Origin: Paracoccaceae bacterium
Lineage (GTDB): Bacteria; Pseudomonadota; Alphaproteobacteria; Rhodobacterales; Rhodobacteraceae
Assembly (NCBI GenBank): GCA_020622085.1
Contig: JAHRYM010000002.1
Location: 1,059,604-1,123,603 of the forward strand
Length of the DNA stretch: 64,000 nucleotides
Direction of reading: 5' to 3'
Positions within the stretch are counted from its first letter, which is position 1; each line of letters begins with the position of its first letter. Both the position numbers and the translations under genes were made by a program. The notes under the pieces are model-generated. The model did no database searches, had not been told where the DNA came from, and saw only the letters and a list, made by a program, of their open reading frames with translations. Of this stretch, positions 54,702-62,339 are shown one piece after another.

Positions 54702-55604
54702 ATGGCACGAAAGAAGGGCCGCGAGATTTCGGGCTGGGTGATCGTGGACAAGCCCGCGGGCATGACCTCGACCGCGGTGGTGGGCAAGGTCCGCTGGGCC
54801 TTTGACGCAAAGAAGGCAGGCCACGCCGGCACGCTTGACCCGGCGGCGACGGGGGTTCTGGCCGTGGCGCTGGGCGAGGCGACGAAGACCGTGCCCTACA
54901 TCATGGATGCGCTGAAATGCTACCGTTTCGCGGTGCGCTTCGGGGCCGCCACCAACACCGACGATGCCGAGGGCGAGGTGATCGCCACATCGGACCTGCG
55001 CCCCTCGGACGATACAGTGAGGGCGGCGCTGGCGGCGTTTCGCGGCCAGATCGAGCAGGTGCCGCCGCAATATTCCGCCGTGAAGGTCGATGGCGAACGC
55101 GCCTATGCGCTGGCCCGCGCCGGTGAAGAGATGGACCTTGCCGCCCGCCCGCTCTGGGTCGACAGCCTTGAACTGACGGGCCGTATCGACGCCGACACCG
55201 TCGAGCTGGAATTGGTCTGCGGCAAGGGCGGCTATGTCCGGTCGATCGCCCGCGACCTGGGGCAGGCGCTGGGGTGCCTTGGCCATGTCCTCTGGCTGCG
55301 CCGGGAATGGTCGGGGCCGTTCGATGTGGCCGATGGCGTGACGCTCGATGACATCGAGGGTCTCGCCCGGACGCCGGCGCTGGATGATCTGGTGCTGCCC
55401 TTGCAGGTGGGGCTTGAAGACCTGCCCGAGCTTCACGCCACGCCGGAAGGCGCGGTCCGGCTCCGGCACGGCAACCCCGGCATGGTGATCGCTTCGGGGG
55501 TGGAGTATGGCGCGCCAGCCTGGGCCAGCTATCAGGGCCAGCCGGTCGCCGTGGGCATCTACCGGTCCGGAGAATTGCACCCAGACCGGGTTTTCAACCT
55601 GTAA
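54702..55604 (+). CDS. truB: tRNA pseudouridine(55) synthase
   Basis: A 300-residue pseudouridine synthase making psi-55 in the T-loop of tRNAs. It shows [20 protein letters not shown], the catalytic loop [14 protein letters not shown] with its Asp, [16 protein letters not shown], and the [12 protein letters not shown] motif. The C-terminal PUA-like part is short. It ends the rbfA operon and stops 2 nt before the convergent oxidoreductase gene. The rpsO and pnp genes, which often follow truB, do not follow here. Confidence 0.96.
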   Translation: MARKKGREISGWVIVDKPAGMTSTAVVGKVRWAFDAKKAGHAGTLDPAATGVLAVALGEATKTVPYIMDALKCYRFAVRFGAATNTDDAEGEVIATSDLRPSDDTVRAALAAFRGQIEQVPPQYSAVKVDGERAYALARAGEEMDLAARPLWVDSLELTGRIDADTVELELVCGKGGYVRSIARDLGQALGCLGHVLWLRREWSGPFDVADGVTLDDIEGLARTPALDDLVLPLQVGLEDLPELHATPEGAVRLRHGNPGMVIASGVEYGAPAWASYQGQPVAVGIYRSGELHPDRVFNL

Positions 55605-55606
55605 CC

Positions 55607-57613
55607 TTACAGACTGAGAGCCACCTTCCGGCCTTCGTGAAAGGCATAGGCTGCAAGCCGCGGTGCGGCGCAGTCGCCGACCCGGTGCGTTACCTTGGCC
55701 GGGAAGATCTCGGGGAAGGGATCGAAGGCGACATTGGTTGTCGCCACCACCAGACCTGATGCGGGGATGGTCTCTTCCTTTCCGGTCAGCAGGCTGCGCA
55801 CTGTCGCACCATTACCATGCCAGCCTGCGATGACGCTTTCGGTGACGAACCGCGCCCCCGCCTGCGCCAGACGCCCGCGCAGGGGGCCGTCGGCCGAAGT
55901 GCGGGTGATTTCCTTCCCCACATAAGCGTCGGGCGTGACGATGATCACCTTCTTGCCCTGTTCGGCCAGCGCCCAGGCCGTGCCCGTGCCGCGCCAGTTG
56001 CCGCCTTCGTCCAGAACGATCACGGTATCGCCCAGCCGCGCCTCGCGGCGCAGCACCTCTTCAGGCGACCAGACATGCCCGGCCTCGATCCCCGGCAGTT
56101 GCGGAGCCGAGGGTAGCCAGCGCTGCCGCGCATCGGGGTCGGGCAGCGACCCGGTGGCCAGGATCACGACATCGGCGCGATGGGCAGCGATTTCATCCTC
56201 GTCCAGATAGGTGTTCAGCCGCAGCGTCACGCCCAGTTTGGCGAACTGGCGCTCGTACCATTCCAGCAGTTCAAGGATCTGCGCCCGGCGCGGTTGCAGA
56301 CCCGCCAGCCGGAACTGCCCGCCGATCTGCGGCCCGGCCTCGACGATCTCGACCCGATGGCCGCGTTCCGCCGCCGCGCGGGCGGCCTCCAGCCCCGCAG
56401 GTCCGGCGCCGACGACAAGCACATCGCGGGGCGTGTCGGCAGCGGTGAAGCGGTCGCCCCCCCATTCGAATTCCCGGCCCGCCGAAGGGTTGATGAGGCA
56501 GGAAATCCAGTAGTCCCGCGACCGGCGGCCCCAGCACATCTGATTACACGAAATGCAGCCCCGCACATCCTCGGCCCGGCCCTCGGCGGTCTTGCGCGCC
56601 AGATGCGGGTCGGCGATCTGGCCGCGCACGATCGACACCAGATCGGCTTGCCCCGAAGCGATGACGGCTTCGGCATTCTCCGGCGTGCGGATATGCGCTT
56701 CCGAGGTGATCCTGGCGTGTTTAACCACGCCTTTCAGCATTTCGGTAAAGGGCGCGGTCAGCTTTTCGGCGAACAGGAACGTCGGCATCAGCCGTTCGAA
56801 ATCCAGATAGCCGCCATGCCCGCAGGTGACGTAATCGACATGGCCGGTCGCGTCATGCAGCGCCACCACTTCGGCCAGCGCCTCGCCCTGCAGGATCACG
56901 TCCTGCGTGTCGCTGGTGGAAATCGCCAGACCGATCACGAAATCCTCGCCACAGGCGCGACGGATGCCTTCGATGATGGTGCGTGAAAAGCGGGTGCGGT
57001 TTTCCAGGCTGCCGCCCCATTCGTCATCGCGGGTGTTCGACCACGGCGTCCAGAACTGATCCAGCAGCGAATGATAGGCCGCCCAGACCTCGACCCCCTG
57101 AAACCCGGCCTTCTGGCAGCGGACTGCGGCGGCGATATGCGCCTCGATCAGCTCGTGGATTTCAGACACGGTCATGCGGTGGCTGCCGTCGCTGTCGTGA
57201 TAGCTCGGCGCACCTGACGGCGACCAATGCGGCGCGAAACTCAGGTCCGAATCGCCATGCGCGCCGATGTGGTAAAGCTGTTGCAGGATAACGCTGCCGG
57301 CGGCCTTGACGTCTTCGGTGATCTTGCGGAACGGCTCGATCACCGCGTCGGTCGAATGCAGGTAGTTGCCGCGCGTCAGCACCCCCGTCCGGTGCACGGG
57401 GATCGGTTCACAGACGATCATCCCCGCCCCGCCCAATGCGCGCTCCAGCAGATAGCCATGGGTGCGTGTGCCCGGCAGCCCGTCTTCGGCCATGTTGTTC
57501 GTGTGCGCGCCAAAGACGACGCGGTTGCGAAGCGTGTGGCCGCGCAGTTGCAGGGGTGACATCAGGTGGGGGTGGGTGGTCATCTTCAGAAGGCTTTCAG
57601 GTTCGTTCAGCAT
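55607..57613 (-). CDS. FMN/FAD/4Fe-4S oxidoreductase, trimethylamine dehydrogenase-like
   Basis: A 668-residue multidomain enzyme of the old-yellow-enzyme/TMADH/2,4-dienoyl-CoA reductase group. Residues about 15-345 form an FMN-binding TIM barrel. The cluster motif CxxCxxxC-x11-C begins at CISCNQMC. The last 280 residues hold an FAD/NAD-binding half with DVLVVGAGPAGLEAARAAAERG. Close relatives demethylate methylated amines such as N-methylproline or proline betaine. The ATG at 57613 has no clear ribosome-binding site, and one 30 nt downstream is possible. The aldehyde dehydrogenase gene lies 92 nt upstream, suggesting a shared catabolic pathway. Confidence 0.85.
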   Translation of the reverse strand: MLNEPESLLKMTTHPHLMSPLQLRGHTLRNRVVFGAHTNNMAEDGLPGTRTHGYLLERALGGAGMIVCEPIPVHRTGVLTRGNYLHSTDAVIEPFRKITEDVKAAGSVILQQLYHIGAHGDSDLSFAPHWSPSGAPSYHDSDGSHRMTVSEIHELIEAHIAAAVRCQKAGFQGVEVWAAYHSLLDQFWTPWSNTRDDEWGGSLENRTRFSRTIIEGIRRACGEDFVIGLAISTSDTQDVILQGEALAEVVALHDATGHVDYVTCGHGGYLDFERLMPTFLFAEKLTAPFTEMLKGVVKHARITSEAHIRTPENAEAVIASGQADLVSIVRGQIADPHLARKTAEGRAEDVRGCISCNQMCWGRRSRDYWISCLINPSAGREFEWGGDRFTAADTPRDVLVVGAGPAGLEAARAAAERGHRVEIVEAGPQIGGQFRLAGLQPRRAQILELLEWYERQFAKLGVTLRLNTYLDEDEIAAHRADVVILATGSLPDPDARQRWLPSAPQLPGIEAGHVWSPEEVLRREARLGDTVIVLDEGGNWRGTGTAWALAEQGKKVIIVTPDAYVGKEITRTSADGPLRGRLAQAGARFVTESVIAGWHGNGATVRSLLTGKEETIPASGLVVATTNVAFDPFPEIFPAKVTHRVGDCAAPRLAAYAFHEGRKVALSL

Positions 57614-57705
57614 GGCAGGATGTTAGGGTGGGAGGCCATGATCGACAGGCCCCCGGACGACAGCCGGAGGGCATTCATGTCGGATTCGCCGGGTCAGGGT
57701 GCCGC

Positions 57706-59145
57706 CTATTCCGCAGCCCAGCCCGAGATGGCCTTTACGTCCAGGAACTCCTCGATGCCCCAGTGGCCGCCTTCGCGCGCCCGCCCCGAGGCCTTGACGC
57801 CGCCGAAGGGTGCTCCGGCGCCCCGCGGCTGGCCGTTCATCTCGACCATTCCGGATTTGAGATGTCGTGCCAGACGGTTGCGGCGCGCACCATCCTGGCT
57901 CTGGACATAGTTGGTCAGGCCATAGATCGTATCATTGGCGATGCGCACCGCCTCTTCCTCGGTATCGAAGGGCATCATCGACAGAACCGGGCCGAAGATT
58001 TCCTCGCGCTCGATGGTCATGCCGGGGATCACGTCGGCAAAGACGGTCGGGCGGACGTAATAGCCGCGGTTCAGCCCTTCGGGGCGCCCAAGGCCCCCCG
58101 TTACAAGTCGCGCACCTTCGGCGATGCCCTTCTCGATCAGGCCCTGGATCTTGCTGTATTGCGCTTCCGAGACGACCGGACCCATGTGCTTGCCCGGTTC
58201 ATGCGCAGAGGCCACTTTCACGCCTTCGGCCACATCTCGCGCGATTTCAACTGCGCGGTCATAGATCGGCCGTTCAACCAGCATCCGCGTTGGCGCGTTG
58301 CAGCTTTGGCCGGAGTTGTTCATCACATGCAGCACACCGCGGCGGATGGCGTTCTCGTCCGCGTCAGCAAAGACCAGATTGGCGCCCTTGCCGCCCAGTT
58401 CGAGGCAGACGCGCTTGAAGGTATCGGCCGCCGCGCGCGAAATCGCCGCACCGGCCCGCGCCGATCCGGTAAAGGAAATCATCTCGACATCCGGGTGCGT
58501 GGAAAGCTGCGTGCCCACGCCGGCGCCATCGCCATTGACCAGGTTGAAAACGCCCGCGGGCACCCCCGCCTGATCGACGAATTCGGCGAACAAGAGCGAC
58601 GACAGCGGCGCCACCTCGGAGGGTTTCAGCACCATCGTGCAGCCCGCCAGCATTGCCGGGATCGCCTTCAGCGTCACCTGGTTCATCGGCCAGTTCCACG
58701 GCGTGATCAACCCGACCACCCCCACGGGTTCCAGCGCGATCCGGTCGTTCGGCGCATGGGGGCCAAGCGGGCGGATGAATTCGAAATCCTTGAAGGCGGT
58801 GATGAAGTTCCGGATATGCCAGGCGCCGGCGCCCACCTGCTGTTCGCGGGCCATGTCGATGGGGGCACCCATTTCAAGGCTCATCGCCCGGGCCATGTCA
58901 TCGGCGCGCGCCAGATAGATGTCCAGGATCTTCTGCACATAGGCCAGCCGCTCCGAAGGCGGGGTGGCCGACCAGCCGGGCAGGGCGGCCTTGGCGGCGG
59001 CGACGGCGGCATCGGTATCGGCCCGGTCACCCAGAGAGATCACGGCACAGGGTTCTTCGGTCGAAGGGTCGATCACATCGAAGTCCTGCGGGCGGACCGG
59101 ATCAACCCATTTCCCATTGATGTAGAACTGGCGCTTCACAAGCAT
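57706..59145 (-). CDS. Aldehyde dehydrogenase family protein
   Basis: A 479-residue NAD(P)+-dependent dehydrogenase. It has GLITPWNWPMNQ, FTGSARAGAAI, the catalytic Glu in LELGGKGAN and the catalytic Cys in NNSGQSCNAPTR, and EEIFGPVLSMM near the end. AAGGAGAGG supports the start at 59145. The family acts on many aliphatic or amino aldehydes. With the TMADH-like enzyme downstream it probably oxidises an aldehyde from demethylation or another carbon source; the exact substrate is unknown. Confidence 0.93.
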   Translation of the reverse strand: MLVKRQFYINGKWVDPVRPQDFDVIDPSTEEPCAVISLGDRADTDAAVAAAKAALPGWSATPPSERLAYVQKILDIYLARADDMARAMSLEMGAPIDMAREQQVGAGAWHIRNFITAFKDFEFIRPLGPHAPNDRIALEPVGVVGLITPWNWPMNQVTLKAIPAMLAGCTMVLKPSEVAPLSSLLFAEFVDQAGVPAGVFNLVNGDGAGVGTQLSTHPDVEMISFTGSARAGAAISRAAADTFKRVCLELGGKGANLVFADADENAIRRGVLHVMNNSGQSCNAPTRMLVERPIYDRAVEIARDVAEGVKVASAHEPGKHMGPVVSEAQYSKIQGLIEKGIAEGARLVTGGLGRPEGLNRGYYVRPTVFADVIPGMTIEREEIFGPVLSMMPFDTEEEAVRIANDTIYGLTNYVQSQDGARRNRLARHLKSGMVEMNGQPRGAGAPFGGVKASGRAREGGHWGIEEFLDVKAISGWAAE

Positions 59146-59234
59146 CTTGTGCCTCTCCTTGGGCGTGGCAAACTGGCCCTGACGGGTGGCGCTACGGGCC
59201 TTCCCCGACAGAGATCGACACAAGGATGCGGTGA

Positions 59235-60023
59235 ATGGACGGCCAAGGCAAGTCAGCGCCCGACCCAAGGTTGGAGTCGTTCCTGATCAGCCTGCCCGGG
59301 AGCGCAAGGCAGGGCGGGGCTATCACCGCCCTTGCCCGCGCAGGCATCGCTGCCCGCGTGATACCGGCCGATGATGGCAGATCACCCGCCGCACGCCGGG
59401 TTTATCGGGCCTGGACGGCGCGGCTTTACTGCGGCCGGGCGCTGGCTCCGGCCGAGGTGGGGTGCTTCCTGAGCCACCGGATTGCAGCGGAAAGATTCCT
59501 TGCCGGCGGCGCCGCCTTCGGGCTTGTGCTGGAAGATGATGCGGCGCCCGTCGCGGACATGCGCCCGGTTCTGGAACGGCTTGTCCGCGCCCTGCCGCAA
59601 TCGGGCTGGGATGTCGTAAACCTTGGTGCCGCGCCGGCCTTCCTGCACCGGCCGATCGCGTCCCTGGATACCGGGCGCCAACTTGTCCGGGCGCATTACT
59701 TTCCGCTGACCAGCCACGCGGTCCTGTGGTCGCGTGGTGGTGCCCGGCGGTTTCTGGCAGCGACCAGCCATGTCTTTTATCCGCTTGACCATTTCCTGCG
59801 CCGCTGGGCCTGCCAAAGCGGGCGTGGGCTGGCATTGAGCGAGCCGCTGTTTCGCAGCCGCGACCTGCCCAGTCAGATCGATTCCGATGGGGCCCGCGCC
59901 AAGCTGGTTAATGTGCGCGGTTACCGGGTCAGGCGCGCGCTGCGGCGCTGGCGCAACAAGGCCTGGGCGGCGCGGCGTGCCTGGCAGGCCGGCACCGACA
60001 AACGAGGGTCGAGCTGGCGCTGA
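59235..60023 (+). CDS. Glycosyltransferase family 25 protein
   Basis: A 262-residue GT25-type enzyme (LPS galactosyltransferase-like). It shows FLISLPGSARQ near the start, the PAEVGCFLSHRIAAERFL block with conserved Cys/His, LVLEDDAAP (DxD-like metal site) and WDVVNLGAAP; the Lys/Arg-rich C-terminus is typical of membrane-peripheral LPS enzymes. AAGGATG precedes the ATG. It is alone, 56 nt before the peroxiredoxin gene, and is divergent from the aldehyde dehydrogenase. Confidence 0.85.
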   Translation: MDGQGKSAPDPRLESFLISLPGSARQGGAITALARAGIAARVIPADDGRSPAARRVYRAWTARLYCGRALAPAEVGCFLSHRIAAERFLAGGAAFGLVLEDDAAPVADMRPVLERLVRALPQSGWDVVNLGAAPAFLHRPIASLDTGRQLVRAHYFPLTSHAVLWSRGGARRFLAATSHVFYPLDHFLRRWACQSGRGLALSEPLFRSRDLPSQIDSDGARAKLVNVRGYRVRRALRRWRNKAWAARRAWQAGTDKRGSSWR

Positions 60024-60079
60024 CAAGGCACTGGAATCGCGCTATGCAGGCGCAGAAAACCCATCTGAAAGGACAGGCC

Positions 60080-60736
60080 ATGGGACTGCGCATCAACGAT
60101 ACCGCCCCCGATTTCACTGCTGATTCGACGGAGGGAACCATCCGTTTCCATGACTGGATCGGCGATGGCTATGCGATCATCTTCTCGCATCCGCGCGATT
60201 TCACGCCGGTCTGCACCACCGAATTCGGCGCCGTCGCGCAGTTGGCACCCGAGTTCGAGAAGCGCAACACCAAGGTCATCGGCGTGTCCGTCGATTCGGT
60301 CGAGGATCACGCCAAGTGGAAGCGCGATATCGAAGCGGTGGCCGGATCGCCGGCGAATTTCCCGATCATCGATGACACCTCGCTGACGGTGGCCAAGGCC
60401 TATGACATGCTGCCGGCAGAACACTACCTGCCGGCCGACGGCCGCACCCCTGCCAATACCGCGACCGTCCGCACCGTTTATATCATCGGGCCGGACCGTA
60501 AGGTGCGCCTGACGATGACCTATCCGATGTCCGTGGGCCGCAACTTCGCGGAAATCATCCGCGCACTTGATGCGGTGCAGGCGACCGACGGCGTGCCCTT
60601 CGCCACTCCGGCCAACTGGGTGCCGGGGCAGGACGTGATTGTGGCAATGTCGGTCCCGACAGATGAAGCCACCGCCCGCTTCGGCGCGCTGGATATCAAG
60701 CTGCCCTACCTGCGTTTCGCCAAGCGCCCGGTCTGA
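60080..60736 (+). CDS. 1-Cys peroxiredoxin (Prx6 type)
   Basis: A 218-residue thiol peroxidase. It has the PVCTTE active site with peroxidatic Cys45 (FSHPRDFTPVCTTEFG), the catalytic TPxxT-C arrangement, VGVSVDS-like IGVSVDSVEDHAKW, and the long C-terminal extension with NWVPGQDVIV found in the Prx6 branch. AAAGGACAGG precedes the ATG. It removes peroxides in the cytoplasm. A large inverted repeat lies between it and the convergent dadA gene. Confidence 0.95.
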   Translation: MGLRINDTAPDFTADSTEGTIRFHDWIGDGYAIIFSHPRDFTPVCTTEFGAVAQLAPEFEKRNTKVIGVSVDSVEDHAKWKRDIEAVAGSPANFPIIDDTSLTVAKAYDMLPAEHYLPADGRTPANTATVRTVYIIGPDRKVRLTMTYPMSVGRNFAEIIRALDAVQATDGVPFATPANWVPGQDVIVAMSVPTDEATARFGALDIKLPYLRFAKRPV

Positions 60737-60747
60737 AGCTTCGCAAG

Positions 60748-60793
60748 GAATGACGAAGGGCGCGGGAAGCAGTTCCCGCGCCCTTTGTCATTC
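60748..60793. terminator. 21-bp inverted repeat between prx and dadA, probable bidirectional terminator
   Basis: Arms of 21 nt (60748-60768 and 60773-60793) pair fully apart from one G-T wobble, around the loop GCAG. The inner 13 bp are GC-rich (AAGGGCGCGGGAA with its complement) and the outer 7 bp are GAATGAC/GTCATTC. On the plus strand a TTTG follows the inner stem. It separates two convergent genes. Confidence 0.7.
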
Positions 60794-60801
60794 TCGCCTG
60801 T

Positions 60802-62106
60802 TCAGGCGATGGCCGCCGATGTGGCGCCACGACTGGCGCCCGAAGCCTTGCCGCGCAGATAACGGGAATAGCCCAGATCCGAGGTGTCGATTTCCGGCGT
60901 GCGGCCGGAAACGATGTCGGCAAGCGCCTTCCCTGATCCGGCGGCCATTGTCCAGCCCAGCGTGCCATGGCCGGTGTTCAGGAACAGGTTCCCCACCGGC
61001 GTCGCACCGACGATCGGTGTTCCGTCCGGCGTCATCGGACGCAGGCCGCACCAGAATGTCGCCTGGGACTGGTCACCCGCACCGCCGAACAGGTCTTCGA
61101 CCGAATGCTCCAGCGTCGCCTGGCGCTTCGGGTTCAGCGACATGTCGAAGCCCGCGATTTCGGCCATGCCGCCGACGCGGATCCGGTCGCCCAGCCGGGT
61201 GATGGCAATCTTGTGGGTTTCGTCCATCACGGTCGATTCCGGTGCGCGGCCCGCGTCGCGGATCGGCACGGTGATCGAATAGCCCTTCACCGGATAGACC
61301 GGCAGGCGGATCCCGAGGGGCGCGACCAGCTGCGGCGAATAGCTGCCCAGCGCCACGACGAAGGCATCTGCCACCACGCGGCCCGTGTCGGTGACGACCG
61401 CAGTGATCTTGTCGCCCGAACGTTCCAGCCCGCGGATGTCGGTGCCATACTGGAAGACGACCCCCGCCGCCTTCGCCATGTCGGCGAGCGAAATGGTGAA
61501 CTTGAAGCAGTCTCCGGTTTCATCGCCCGGCAGGCGCAGCCCCCCGACGATCTTGTGTTGCGAGCCCGCAAGCCCCGGTTCGGCCGCGACGCAGCCGGCG
61601 CGGTCCAGCACCTCGAACGGGACGCCATCGGCGCGCAGAACTTCGATGTCCTTCGCCGCCGCATCCACCTGTTTCTGGGTGCGGAAGACCTGCAGCGTGC
61701 CTTTGGTGCGTTCGTCATAGCTGATGCCGGTGGTTGACCGCAGGTCCATCAGGCAGTCGCGCGAATATTCGGCCAGCCGCACCATCCGCCTTTTGTTGAC
61801 GGCATAGGCGGCCGAGGTGCAGTTGGCCAGCATCTGGCCCATCCAGCGCAGCTTGGCCAAATCCGGGCGCGGCTGGATGATCAGCGGCGCGTGCTTCATG
61901 AACAGCCACTTCACGGCCTTTTGCGGGATGCCCGGAGCCGCCCAGGGCGAAGAATAGCCGGGGCTGATCTCTCCGGCGTTCGCAAAGCTGGTTTCCAGCG
62001 CCGGGCCGTCCTGACGGTCAAGCACCGTGACTTCATGTCCCGCCTTGGCCAGATACCAGGCCGAGGTGACACCGATAACACCAGCCCCAAGAATGACGAT
62101 CCGCAT
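60802..62106 (-). CDS. dadA: D-amino acid dehydrogenase (small subunit type)
   Basis: A 434-residue FAD-dependent enzyme that oxidises D-amino acids, classically D-alanine, to keto acids and passes electrons to the respiratory chain. It has the FAD motif [45 protein letters not shown] and the C-terminal [29 protein letters not shown] supports the start at 62106. Upstream lies a 9-bp direct repeat that may be a regulator site; dadA genes are often controlled by Lrp-type proteins. Confidence 0.94.
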   Translation of the reverse strand: MRIVILGAGVIGVTSAWYLAKAGHEVTVLDRQDGPALETSFANAGEISPGYSSPWAAPGIPQKAVKWLFMKHAPLIIQPRPDLAKLRWMGQMLANCTSAAYAVNKRRMVRLAEYSRDCLMDLRSTTGISYDERTKGTLQVFRTQKQVDAAAKDIEVLRADGVPFEVLDRAGCVAAEPGLAGSQHKIVGGLRLPGDETGDCFKFTISLADMAKAAGVVFQYGTDIRGLERSGDKITAVVTDTGRVVADAFVVALGSYSPQLVAPLGIRLPVYPVKGYSITVPIRDAGRAPESTVMDETHKIAITRLGDRIRVGGMAEIAGFDMSLNPKRQATLEHSVEDLFGGAGDQSQATFWCGLRPMTPDGTPIVGATPVGNLFLNTGHGTLGWTMAAGSGKALADIVSGRTPEIDTSDLGYSRYLRGKASGASRGATSAAIA

Positions 62107-62146
62107 GGCCTGACCTCCCGTTGCGCACATGCCGGGCAGGATAGCT

Positions 62147-62170
62147 TTTTCGCGTGAAACCTTTTCGCGT
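62147..62170 (-). promoter_or_regulatory. Direct repeat upstream of dadA
   Basis: TTTTCGCGT occurs at 62147-62155 and again at 62162-62170, a 15-nt period, 41-64 nt upstream of the dadA ATG. Direct repeats at this place suggest an activator or repressor site, but no regulator can be named. Confidence 0.4.
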
Positions 62171-62282
62171 ATTCATTTGCCGGGGATGCGCTTATTGGTC
62201 ATTTGTTCGAGTTGAATCGAAAATTGCGCAAGATTATTCGACAACTCAGAAATGACACCGAAGAAACGAGTGTGAAAACAGC

Positions 62283-62308
62283 AAAAGGCCCCAGCTTTCG
62301 CCGGGGCC
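62283..62308 (-). terminator. Rho-independent terminator of pnp
   Basis: On the minus strand GGCCCCGGC, a GAAA tetraloop and GCTGGGGCC form a 9-bp stem with one G-T pair, followed by TTTTGCTG. It begins about 30 nt after the pnp stop. Confidence 0.85.
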
Positions 62309-62339
62309 TTGATTCGGGTCATCGAACGCGATCAGGCGA

